A DNA stretch of 64,000 nt from Actinophytocola xanthii. GTDB taxonomy: Bacteria; Actinomycetota; Actinomycetes; Mycobacteriales; Pseudonocardiaceae. The notes beneath the pieces are model-generated. The model was given only the letters and a program-made list of their open reading frames with translations. It did no database searches and was not told the DNA's origin. Where the stretch lies: NCBI RefSeq assembly GCF_001921205.1, contig NZ_MSIE01000054.1, positions 18,096 through 82,095 of the forward strand, read 5' to 3'. Numbering within the stretch: the first letter of the stretch is position 1; every line of letters begins with the position of its first letter. This document shows, in pieces, positions 1-7,855 of the stretch. Position numbers and translations under genes: made by a program.

Positions 1-2351
1 AGCACGACCCTGAGCTGTTCACCGAGATCGCGCGGCGGATCGCGGACGGCCGCTGGCAGGTCGTCGGCGGTTGGTGGGTGGAACCGGACTGCAACCTGCC
101 CGGTGGCGAGTCGTTCGTCCGCCAGGCCCTGTACTCCCAGCGCTACCTGATGGACCGGTTCGGCATCACCGCGACCGTCGGCTGCAACGTCGACCCGTTC
201 GGCCACAACGCGTCCCTGCCGCAGATCCTGCGTCGCTCCGGCATCGACGCCTACCTGTTCATGCGACCGGGCCCGCACGAGATGGCGCTGCCCGGGCCGT
301 ACTTCTGGTGGGAGTCGCCGGACGGGTCCCGTGTCCTGGCCTACCGGATCCCGCACGAGTACTGCAGCTCCGGTGCGGACCTCGGGTACCAGATCGACAA
401 GTCGCTGGCCCAGCTGCCGCCGGACGCGCCGGAGCTGATGGTGTTCTACGGCGTGGGGAATCACGGCGGCGGGCCGACGAAGGCGAACCTGGAGAGCATC
501 CGACGGCTCGACGCGACGGGCGGGCTGCCGCGGTTGCGCTGCGGCTCCCCGCGAGACTTCTTCGACCGGCTCGTCGCCTCCGGGCGTCCGGTGCCGACCC
601 ACGCCGGTGAGCTCCAGCACCACGCGGTCGGCTGCTACTCCGCGCACTCGGGCGTCAAGCGGTGGAATCGGCGCGCGGAGAACCTGCTCGCCAGGGCGGA
701 GAAGTGGGCAACCGTCGCCTCGGTCGTCACCGGCGCGCGCTACCCGGCCGCGGAGCTCGAGCAGGCGTGGAAGCTGGTGCTGTTCAACCAGTTCCACGAC
801 ACGCTCGGCGGCGCGGCAATCGAACCGGCCTATGAGGACAGCCGGGACCAGTTCGGGCACGCGGTCTCGTTGGCCGGTGAGGCCTTCAACCGCGCCGTGC
901 AGTCGATGACCAGGCGGATCGACATCGCACCCGAGCCCGAGATGACCCCGCTCGTCGTGGTGAACCCGCACCCCTGGCGGCTGGTGGCCGACGTCGAGTT
1001 CGAGTTCGGCGGTTTCCCCGCCCCGTCGGCCAGAGCCGTCGACGACCGGGGGGAGCCGGTCGCGGTGCAGCGCACCCGGTCTCTCGCGACGGTCAGCGGC
1101 TGGCGGCGCCGCATCGCGCTCGCCGCGGACGTGCCGCCGCTCGGTTACCGGGTCTACCGGATCCACCCCGACGGCGACCGGGTGGCCGACCCCGCGCTGG
1201 CCGTCACGGACACCCGGCTGGAGAACGACTTCCTCGCCCTGGAGGTCGACCCGGAGACCGGGTGGCTGCGGTCACTGCTCGACAAGGTGTCCGGAGTGGA
1301 CCTCGCCGGGGGCGCGGCGCATGCCGTCGTCGTCGATGACACCTCGGACACCTGGGGCCACCGGGTGCGGGCCTACGACCGGGCGATCGGCACCTTCACC
1401 CCGCGGTCGGTGCGCGTGGTCGAGCAGGGGCCGGTGCGCGCGGTGCTGCGGGTGGTCAGCGTCTACGGCGGGTCCACGCTGACCGAGGAGTACGTCCTCG
1501 GTGCCCGCCACCGCCACGTCGACGTCCGGATCACGCTCGACTGGCAGGAGCGCCAGAAGCTGCTCAAGCTGCGGTTCCCCACCCCGCTGACCGGGGTGCG
1601 GGCGACCTTCGAGATCCCCTACGGCCACCTGGAGCGACCGGCCGACGGGAGCGAGGAGGCCGCGCAGGCCTGGGTCGACGTGTCCGGCGAGCTGCCGGAC
1701 GGCAGGCCGGCCGGGCTCGCGGTGCTCAACGACGGCAAGTACGGCCACGACGTGCTGGACGGCGACATCGGCATCACGGCTGCACGCAGCCCCGTCTACG
1801 CCTGGCACGAGCCCAAGGAGCTCGAGCCGGACGAGCGGTACAGCTTCCAGGACCAGGGGCGCCAGGAGTTCACCTACCGTCTGGTCCCGCATGCCGGCGA
1901 CTGGCGGGACGCCGACGTGGTGCGCCTTGCCGCCGAGCTGAACCAGCCGGCCTTTCCCCTGCTGGAGTCCTACCACGACGGTGACCTGCCCCAGGCGCGG
2001 TCGTTCATGTCGGTCAGCGGCGGGGACGTGCTGGCCTCGGTGCTCAAGGTCGCCGAGGACGACCCGGGCGCGGTGGTGGTGCGTGCCTACGAGACGGCCG
2101 GCCGCGGTGGCGAGGCCACGATCGAGGTGCTGGGCCGCTCGGTGACCGCCCGGTTCGGCCCGGCGGAGATCAGGACGTTCCGGGTGCCGACCGACCCCGG
2201 GGCACCCGTCGTCGAGACCGACCTCGTGGAGTGGGAGGACCGGCCACGGGGGCAGACCGCACGCACCGAGGAGCCGCGCCGCGACGCCCCGCCCGTCGCG
2301 GCGGGACCGGAGGAGCCGCCGCACGTCTCCCGGGCCGGGATCGAGACGTGA
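1..2351 (+). CDS. Alpha-mannosidase, glycoside hydrolase family 38 (5' end outside window)
   Basis: A retaining exo-glycosidase expected to release terminal alpha-mannose. The frame is open from base 3, so the start lies upstream; 782 residues are visible against about 1000 for the family. GH38 hallmarks: GGWWVEPDCNLPGGES near the visible N-terminus, NVDPFGHNA with the nucleophile Asp at visible residue 64, and NQFHDTLGG with a metal-binding His-Asp. The later part (about residues 360-740) is the beta-sandwich C-terminal region with a hydrophilic tail. It runs head-on toward a LacI/aldolase/kinase operon that probably handles the released sugar; that link is inferred from position. Family call is firm, substrate is not. 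Confidence 0.9.
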   Translation, partial: HDPELFTEIARRIADGRWQVVGGWWVEPDCNLPGGESFVRQALYSQRYLMDRFGITATVGCNVDPFGHNASLPQILRRSGIDAYLFMRPGPHEMALPGPYFWWESPDGSRVLAYRIPHEYCSSGADLGYQIDKSLAQLPPDAPELMVFYGVGNHGGGPTKANLESIRRLDATGGLPRLRCGSPRDFFDRLVASGRPVPTHAGELQHHAVGCYSAHSGVKRWNRRAENLLARAEKWATVASVVTGARYPAAELEQAWKLVLFNQFHDTLGGAAIEPAYEDSRDQFGHAVSLAGEAFNRAVQSMTRRIDIAPEPEMTPLVVVNPHPWRLVADVEFEFGGFPAPSARAVDDRGEPVAVQRTRSLATVSGWRRRIALAADVPPLGYRVYRIHPDGDRVADPALAVTDTRLENDFLALEVDPETGWLRSLLDKVSGVDLAGGAAHAVVVDDTSDTWGHRVRAYDRAIGTFTPRSVRVVEQGPVRAVLRVVSVYGGSTLTEEYVLGARHRHVDVRITLDWQERQKLLKLRFPTPLTGVRATFEIPYGHLERPADGSEEAAQAWVDVSGELPDGRPAGLAVLNDGKYGHDVLDGDIGITAARSPVYAWHEPKELEPDERYSFQDQGRQEFTYRLVPHAGDWRDADVVRLAAELNQPAFPLLESYHDGDLPQARSFMSVSGGDVLASVLKVAEDDPGAVVVRAYETAGRGGEATIEVLGRSVTARFGPAEIRTFRVPTDPGAPVVETDLVEWEDRPRGQTARTEEPRRDAPPVAAGPEEPPHVSRAGIET

Positions 2352-2470
2352 ACGAGCCGCCTCCGGCCCGGATGAGCGTGGTCCGGATGAGCGTGCTGTC
2401 GGCGGGCCTCGAGGCCCACCCCTGGTGCGTCGGCGTCCTGCTGCCGGCCCGCGAGGCGCGGCTCGGCTGA
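2348..2470 (+). CDS. Possible 40-aa ORF coupled to the mannosidase stop
   Basis: A GTG overlaps the mannosidase TGA (GTGA) and opens 40 codons ending 3 bases before the convergent LacI stop. The product contains two near-identical MSV turns and one Cys. No homology recognised and no Shine-Dalgarno better than local background. It could be a small coupled gene, the stub of a decayed neighbour, or chance. Listed because the tight stop/start overlap is the usual layout of real genes here. Confidence 0.2.
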   Translation: MNEPPPARMSVVRMSVLSAGLEAHPWCVGVLLPAREARLG

Positions 2471-2473
2471 GCC

Positions 2474-3550
2474 TCAGCTCGCCAGGGGGCGAGTGGAGCC
2501 CCGGCGTTCGAACCGCGGTTCCAGCCAGACGGTGCGGGGTTCCCCGCGCAGCTCCCCGGACAGGCGGGCCAGCAGCAGCTCCGCGGCCCTTGCGCCCATG
2601 TCGACCACCGGCTGGGACACCGCGCTGACGCCCGGTTGCACCATCGTCATCCACGGCAGGTCGTCGAAGGCGACCAGCGAGATGTCGTCGGGGACCCGCC
2701 TCCCGCCGCGGCGCAGCTCCTGCCAGACCGCCTCGGCCATCAGGTTGTTCGCCGCGAACACCGCGGTGACCTCGGGGTGCGCGGCCAGCAGCGCGGCGGT
2801 GGCCGCCGCCGCGCTGCCCTCGCCGAAGCCGACCCGCACCACCAGCTCGGGGTCGAACCCGACCTCGTGGTCCCGCAATGCCTGCTGGTAGCCGGCCAGC
2901 CGGCCCACACCCGTCGTCCATTCCAGCTCGTCGATGACGAACGCGATCCGGCGGTGGCCCAGCTCCAGCAGGTGCGCGGTCGCCATGCGGGCGCCGTGCT
3001 CGGAGTCCACGAGCACGGCGTCGCACCGGTCGTGCGCCATCTGGCGGTCCACCTCCACCACGTGCACGCCCTGTGTGGTCAGCAGCGCCGCCGCCTCGGG
3101 CGACAGCGGGGTGACGATCGTGCCCGGAACCCGCATCGCCAGCAGCGTGCGCACTCCGGCCAGCTCGCGGTCGGTGTCGCCGTCGTCGTTCACCAGCACC
3201 ATCTGGTAGCCGGCGGCGCAGAGCACCTGCTCGATGCCGGCGGCGAGGTCGGCGTAGAACTGGTTGCGCAGATCGGAGATCACCACCCCGACCAGCCGGT
3301 TGGTGCGCCGCTTGAGGCTCCTGGCGAACTCGTCCGGCACGTAGCCGAGGCGGTCGGCGGCGGCGAGCACCCGCGCCTTGACCGGTGCCGCCGCGTAGCC
3401 CTGGCCGGTGAGCGCCCGGGACGCCGTGGACGGCGACACGCCGGCGGCCCTGGCGACATCGCCGATGGTCGGCCGGCGCCGCGGCGGGCTGTCCTCCCCG
3501 CCGGCTCGCTCACGGCCCGGCGCGCTCACCGCCGGCTGGACCTCGTCCAC
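2474..3550 (-). CDS. LacI-family transcriptional regulator
   Basis: 358 aa. Residues about 27-80 hold the LacI helix-turn-helix and hinge (TIGDVARAAGVSPSTASRAL, then YVPDEFARSLK); residues 85-350 are the periplasmic-binding-protein-like effector domain. The family represses sugar operons and releases DNA when a sugar binds. GTG start 3 bases after the aldolase stop, so it is the last gene of the kinase-aldolase-lacI operon. The near-perfect 18-bp palindrome at 5788-5805, upstream of the kinase, is its likely operator (inference). The N-terminal 26 residues before the HTH are longer than usual, so a later start is possible. Confidence 0.92.
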   Translation of the reverse strand: MDEVQPAVSAPGRERAGGEDSPPRRRPTIGDVARAAGVSPSTASRALTGQGYAAAPVKARVLAAADRLGYVPDEFARSLKRRTNRLVGVVISDLRNQFYADLAAGIEQVLCAAGYQMVLVNDDGDTDRELAGVRTLLAMRVPGTIVTPLSPEAAALLTTQGVHVVEVDRQMAHDRCDAVLVDSEHGARMATAHLLELGHRRIAFVIDELEWTTGVGRLAGYQQALRDHEVGFDPELVVRVGFGEGSAAAATAALLAAHPEVTAVFAANNLMAEAVWQELRRGGRRVPDDISLVAFDDLPWMTMVQPGVSAVSQPVVDMGARAAELLLARLSGELRGEPRTVWLEPRFERRGSTRPLAS

Positions 3551-3553
3551 GTC

Positions 3554-4408
3554 TCAGGCCGCTTCCTGCCAGGGTCGCGCCGTGGTGTCGACGACCTCGG
3601 CGAGCGCGCGGAGCCGGTCCACCGCGCGGGTCCGCAGCAGCGGCACCGGGTCGGGCAGGGTGTCGCTCCACACCGCGCGCCCGGCGAGGAACCCGGAGGC
3701 ACCCGCCGCGCACGCGGTGCGCACCGCGCCGGGGAAGTCGGCGATCGAGACGCCCTGCGAGAGCACCACCCACGGCACCGGGAGCGCGGCCGTGACCCGC
3801 TCGCAGAGGCGCCCGACCTCCACCGGGTCACCTTTGCCGTGCCGGGGGACCTGTGCCTTGTAGAGGGTCGGGCGCAGCGCGCCCAACTCGGTCGCCGCCT
3901 CCAGCAGCAGCTCGTCGAAGTCCTCGCCAGGCGCGGGGCGCGCCACGCCCTCGAGGATCGAGACCAACCCCGCGCTCGCGCAGCGGTCGACGAACTCGGC
4001 CGCCATCGCCAGCCGAGCGTCACGGTCCTCGCGCCGCCAGAGCAGCAGCAGCTTCAACGCGCTTGCGCCGGTCGTCCTGGCCCACCCCGGGTCGATGCCC
4101 TTGTCGATCTCGGTGCGTGCCACCGGCCCGCCGCCCGGCGGGTGGACCAGCGTGTCCGCGGCGAGGATGAGCCCGCACGGCAGCCCGCGCGCGGCGACCT
4201 GCTCGAACCCGTAGGTCCGGTCGATGAGGAAACCGCTTGCGTGCGGCCCCAGCTCGTCGGCCACGGCCAGCTTGAACCGGACGAGGTCGGCGTCGGCCGC
4301 CGGCTCGCCGGTGCGCTCGGCGAACATCGTGCGCAGGCTCTCGCGCTGGTCCATGGCCACCATGGCCAGGCCGCCGGAGGGTCGGGACAGGTCTGCCAGG
4401 TTCGTCAT
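3554..4408 (-). CDS. Class I aldolase, YihT/LacD-like (sulfofructose-phosphate or tagatose-bisphosphate type)
   Basis: 284 aa, full family length. Order of motifs closely follows E. coli YihT: VAMDQRESLRTMF near the start, ALKLLLLWRR mid-protein, LYKAQVPRHGKG holding the probable Schiff-base Lys, and ASGFLAGRAVW near the end. The family cleaves a ketose 1-phosphate or 1,6-bisphosphate-like sugar to DHAP plus an aldehyde; YihT itself uses 6-deoxy-6-sulfofructose 1-phosphate. ATG start overlaps the kinase stop by 4 bases (ATGA). Coupling with an FGGY kinase rather than a PfkB kinase differs from classical sulfoglycolysis, so the substrate is open. Confidence 0.85.
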   Translation of the reverse strand: MTNLADLSRPSGGLAMVAMDQRESLRTMFAERTGEPAADADLVRFKLAVADELGPHASGFLIDRTYGFEQVAARGLPCGLILAADTLVHPPGGGPVARTEIDKGIDPGWARTTGASALKLLLLWRREDRDARLAMAAEFVDRCASAGLVSILEGVARPAPGEDFDELLLEAATELGALRPTLYKAQVPRHGKGDPVEVGRLCERVTAALPVPWVVLSQGVSIADFPGAVRTACAAGASGFLAGRAVWSDTLPDPVPLLRTRAVDRLRALAEVVDTTARPWQEAA

Positions 4409-5763
4409 GCCGCCTCCTGTGCCCGGGACAGGAAGTCCCGGTAGATCGGGTCGTACCGGTCGGCGAGAACGTCGTCGCGGGGGAGGGGGGTGCGCTCGAG
4501 CACGGGTGCCGGCAGCCCGACCGCGCGTCCGGCCAGCAGTGCGGCGCCGGTGCAGGCCGCCTCGCCCGCCGTGCACAGGCTGGTCGGACCCGGCATCACG
4601 TGTGCCTTGATGTCCACCAGTGCCCGGCCGCGGCTGGGTCCACCCAGGACGGTGAGCGTGCCGAGCCCGCTGCCGGCGTGGTCGGCTTGGCGCTCGGCCA
4701 TCCACCGGACGTGGAAGCACGCGCCTTCGAGGACCGCGACGAGCATGTCGGCCAGGCCGTGTTCGCGGCCGAGGCCGTGCACCGAGAGCCGGCGGTCCGG
4801 GTCGGGGTCGGGAGCGGCGCGGCCGGAGAGGTAGGGGAGGACGACGATGCCGGTCGGACGGCGCACGGCGTCGGCGAGCCGCTCGAGCGTGTCGTAGTCG
4901 CCCGCGGTCAGCGAGCGCAGCCACTCCACCAGCCGGCCGCTGTGCGGGAACCCGGAGACCATGGCCCAGGCGGCGCCGTCCGCGGAGCGGTTCCAGGACA
5001 TGCCCGTGCCCGCGGCCTCCGCGCCGGGGGGTTCGGCGGTCGTGGTGACCACGGCCTCCGCGGTGCCCAGGGAGTCGACGACCGCACCCGGGGCGCGGGC
5101 ACCCGCGGCGTGTGCGGCCACCAGGTGGTCGTGGCCGGCCACGACCACCGGGATGCCGGCCGCCGTTTCGGCCTGGACCAGCCCGGGTAGCTGGGCCGGG
5201 CGGATCCCGGCCAGCGCCAGCAGGTCCTCGTCCCACCGGTCGGCGCGCTGGTCGAAGGCGCCGGTCCGGCCGGCGAGCGTCCGGTCGGTCAGCGGTGAGC
5301 CGCACAGGGCCGTGGCGACCAGGTCCGGCACGCTCGTCCAGCAGCGCATCCGGTCGAGGGAGTCTGGCTCGTTGTGGCGCAACCACAGCCAGGTCGCGAG
5401 CGGCGTCTTGGCCGCGACGTCGACGCCGCTCGTGGTGAAGATCGGGGTTCGGCCCACGCGGCGGGCGAGCCAGCGCGCCTGCTCCTCGGCCCGGTCGTCG
5501 TGCCACCAGAGCAGGGGGCGCAGCGGGCGGAGCTCGGCGTCCAGCGGCACCCCGCCCTCGGCAACGCCGGTTACGCCGATGGCGAGCGGCGGCCCCGCCT
5601 CCTCGACGCAGTCGCGCAGGTCCTCCAGCACGCCGGCGACCAGCTCCCCGGCATCGGCGGGGGTGGGTCGGCGACGCTGGACGACGGGGGTACCGTCCAC
5701 GGTGTACAGGCCGACCTTGCAGTTGGTCGTCCCGACGTCCACCCCCGCGAGCCGTTGCGCCAC
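4405..5763 (-). CDS. FGGY-family carbohydrate kinase
   Basis: About 452 aa. Begins with the actin-like ATPase motif AGVDVGTTNCKVGLYT; contains VPDLVATAL and GHDHLVAAHAAG and a C-terminal LTVLGGPSRG nucleotide-binding motif. The FGGY family phosphorylates ketoses or polyols with ATP. The chosen GTG (5763) sits just before AQRLAGVDVG; a GTG 24 bases upstream, with a GGAAGG tract, is an alternative. First gene of the operon kinase-aldolase-LacI: the kinase would phosphorylate a ketose and the next enzyme cleave it. Substrate not deducible from sequence. Confidence 0.88.
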   Translation of the reverse strand: MAQRLAGVDVGTTNCKVGLYTVDGTPVVQRRRPTPADAGELVAGVLEDLRDCVEEAGPPLAIGVTGVAEGGVPLDAELRPLRPLLWWHDDRAEEQARWLARRVGRTPIFTTSGVDVAAKTPLATWLWLRHNEPDSLDRMRCWTSVPDLVATALCGSPLTDRTLAGRTGAFDQRADRWDEDLLALAGIRPAQLPGLVQAETAAGIPVVVAGHDHLVAAHAAGARAPGAVVDSLGTAEAVVTTTAEPPGAEAAGTGMSWNRSADGAAWAMVSGFPHSGRLVEWLRSLTAGDYDTLERLADAVRRPTGIVVLPYLSGRAAPDPDPDRRLSVHGLGREHGLADMLVAVLEGACFHVRWMAERQADHAGSGLGTLTVLGGPSRGRALVDIKAHVMPGPTSLCTAGEAACTGAALLAGRAVGLPAPVLERTPLPRDDVLADRYDPIYRDFLSRAQEAA

Positions 5764-5787
5764 GCCTCCTGGTCCCCTTCCGACCGG

Positions 5788-5805
5788 TGTGGCAACGTTG
5801 TCACA
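5788..5805. promoter_or_regulatory. Candidate LacI-family operator
   Basis: TGTGGCAACGTTGTCACA is an 18-bp palindrome with one mismatched pair and the central CG usual for LacI-family operators. It lies 25 bases before the kinase start and just downstream of the proposed promoter, a position where a repressor could block elongation. Confidence 0.65.
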
Positions 5806-5817
5806 CCCTCGTCGGCC

Positions 5818-5847
5818 ATCCTCGCCACTCGTACCGCCGCTGGTCAA
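5818..5847 (-). promoter_or_regulatory. Putative promoter of the kinase-aldolase-LacI operon
   Basis: On the minus strand TTGACC (-35, bases 5847-5842) and GAGGAT (-10, bases 5823-5818) are separated by 18 bases. The predicted start point is near 5811, directly ahead of the LacI operator. The -10 match is weak. Confidence 0.4.
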
Positions 5848-5904
5848 GTGGCGACCGGAGTGACCTGTTGTTTCACCGGGAATGCCGGGGGCATACCCGG
5901 GGCC

Positions 5905-6324
5905 ATGGACGCCCTGGGGATACCGACGCTGCACCGCCTGGACGAGCTCGCGGACCTGATCGAGCAGGGAGTGGACCTGTACCTGAGGTACTCGCCGGGT
6001 CCCGCCGCGGACACCCAGCACCCGAGTAAGGACCACGAGAGCGGCCTGCTCATGCCCGGCCTGTCAGCCAACCCGCTGAAGGTGCCGCGCTGGTGGTCGC
6101 TGCCGCCGGAGGACTGGCTGGCCCGCCGGATCTGCCAGTACCTGCGCGAGCTCGCCGAGGGTGCCCGACCCTGGGTGCTGACCGGCCGGGTCGTCGACTT
6201 CGGACCCGACAACGAGCCGCTGCTCGACGAGATCCAACCGGTCGCCTGGCTGTCCAGCGAGCTGGTCAGGAACGCTCAGCGGCGCTACCACGAGCGGCTC
6301 GACGCCGGCCGCGCCACGCACTGA
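5905..6324 (+). CDS. DUF6098-family protein
   Basis: 139 aa with no signal peptide. Recognised from the conserved blocks LYLRYSPGP, ESGLLMPGLSANPL, WWSLPPEDWLARRICQYL, GRVVDFGPDNEPLL and PVAWLS, typical of a small actinobacterial family of unknown function. ATG 5905 fits the usual start; no good Shine-Dalgarno is visible. Followed by the Rieske oxidoreductase on the same strand, with which it may be co-transcribed. Function unknown. Confidence 0.8.
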   Translation: MDALGIPTLHRLDELADLIEQGVDLYLRYSPGPAADTQHPSKDHESGLLMPGLSANPLKVPRWWSLPPEDWLARRICQYLRELAEGARPWVLTGRVVDFGPDNEPLLDEIQPVAWLSSELVRNAQRRYHERLDAGRATH

Positions 6325-6358
6325 GTTTCAGGTTCGACCGGTGGGGCACCCGCTCGGC

Positions 6359-7855
6359 ATGGACTCTCGCTCCTTGTGGGTGGCGACCGCCCAGGCACCG
6401 GACCGTTCGGCCGCGCTCCCCTCGAAGGCGGACGTGGTGGTGTTGGGGGCCGGCATCGCCGGTTTGACGACGGCGTACCTGCTGGCCGAGGCCGGTCGGA
6501 CGGTGACGGTCATCGAGGCCGACCGGGTGGCGGCCGGGGTGTCGGGCCACACGACCGCGAAGCTGACCTCCCAGCACGGGTTGCGCTACGACCAGCTGAC
6601 CAGGAGCAAGGGCCGGGCCGCCGCGGCGAGCTACGGCGCGAGCCAGCTCGCGGCGCTGGAGTGGGTTCTCCGGGTCGCCGCGGAGCAGGGCATCGAGTGC
6701 GCCCTGGAGCGAGTGGACAGCTACGTCTACTCGACCAGGCCCGACCAGCGCGACACCCTGCGTGCCGAGGCCGAGGCGGCGCTGAACGCCGGCCTCCCCG
6801 CGTCCTATGTGGACATGGTGGACATTCCGGTCAGCGCGGTGGGCGCGGTGCGCTTCGCCGACCAGGCCCAGTTCCACCCCCGCCAGTGGCTGCTCGGCCT
6901 GGCGGCCCTCGTGGAGTCGCGCGGTGGCCGCATCGTCGAGGGCGTGCGCGCGACGAACGTGACCGAGGCCAACCCCATGCGCGTGCACACGACGGCCGGC
7001 ACCATCCAGGCCGAGGCGGTCGTCGTGACGACTCACTACCCGATCCTCGACCGGGGCGTGTTCTTCGCCCGCCTGGAGCCGACGCGCGATCTCGTGGTGG
7101 CCGGCCCCGCGCCCAAGGAGGTGACCGGGACCTACCTCGACGCCGACACCCACTACTCGGTCCGCGCTGCGACGGCGGGCGGCCGGCGCTACTTCGTCGT
7201 CGGCGGCGAGGCCTACCGCGTCGGCGCCCGGCTCGACGTGAACGCGAAGTACGAGAAGCTGGCCGAGTGGGCGGCCACCCACCTCGGCCTGACCAGCATC
7301 ACCCACCGCTGGTCGGCCCACGACATGTCCACACTGGATGGAGTGCCCTACGTCGGCCGCTACCACCCCGGCGCGAAACGCCTCTTCGTCGCGACCGGCT
7401 TCGGCCAGTGGGGCATGACCGGCGGTACCGCGGCCGGGCTGTTGCTCCGCGACCTGGTCCTCGGCGAGAAGAACGACCTGGCGTCGCTCTACGACCCCAA
7501 CCGCGTGTCGCTGCGCTCGGTCCCCTCGTTCGTCTCCGCCAACGCGACGGTCGCCAAGCACCTGGCCGGCGACCACGCCCGCGCCCTGCGCAGCGCGGAC
7601 GCGTCGACGCTGGAACCGGGGTCCGCGCGGGTGGCCCGACGGGGGGCGGCGATGGTCGCGTCGTACCGGGACGAGACGGGGGAGCTGCACGAGGTGAGCG
7701 CCCGCTGTACGCACCTGGGCTGCCTGGTCGCCTTCAACAACGCCGAACGCAGCTGGGACTGCCCCTGCCACGGTTCGCGCTTCGGCGTGGACGGCTCGGT
7801 GCTGCAGGGCCCCGCCGTGCGCCCCCTCAAGAAGATCACCGACGAGAAGTCCTGA
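6359..7855 (+). CDS. FAD-dependent oxidoreductase (DadA/GlpD type) with C-terminal Rieske 2Fe-2S domain
   Basis: 498 aa from ATG 6359; GTG 6341 in the same frame is an alternative start. Residues about 25-60 carry the FAD dinucleotide motif VVVLGAGIAGLTTAYLLAEAG; the FAD-binding oxidoreductase fold runs to about residue 380 (CATGFG-type motif VATGFGQWGMTGG). Residues about 410-495 form a Rieske domain with CTHLGC and CPCHGSRF, i.e. all four Cys/His cluster ligands. Two-domain proteins of this type are common in actinomycetes; the electron donor is unknown. Ends 20 bases inside the convergent NB-ARC gene. Confidence 0.9.
   Translation: MDSRSLWVATAQAPDRSAALPSKADVVVLGAGIAGLTTAYLLAEAGRTVTVIEADRVAAGVSGHTTAKLTSQHGLRYDQLTRSKGRAAAASYGASQLAALEWVLRVAAEQGIECALERVDSYVYSTRPDQRDTLRAEAEAALNAGLPASYVDMVDIPVSAVGAVRFADQAQFHPRQWLLGLAALVESRGGRIVEGVRATNVTEANPMRVHTTAGTIQAEAVVVTTHYPILDRGVFFARLEPTRDLVVAGPAPKEVTGTYLDADTHYSVRAATAGGRRYFVVGGEAYRVGARLDVNAKYEKLAEWAATHLGLTSITHRWSAHDMSTLDGVPYVGRYHPGAKRLFVATGFGQWGMTGGTAAGLLLRDLVLGEKNDLASLYDPNRVSLRSVPSFVSANATVAKHLAGDHARALRSADASTLEPGSARVARRGAAMVASYRDETGELHEVSARCTHLGCLVAFNNAERSWDCPCHGSRFGVDGSVLQGPAVRPLKKITDEKS

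Noticed and set aside
4409..5506. Extension of the aldolase upstream in its own frame to about 650 residues
   Set aside because: The extension overlaps the FGGY kinase in another frame and is low-complexity; the ATG at 4408 gives exactly the family length.
2474..5763. Calling this a sulfoglycolysis operon
   Set aside because: Only the aldolase resembles that pathway; sulfoquinovosidase, isomerase, SF kinase and SLA reductase are not in the window.
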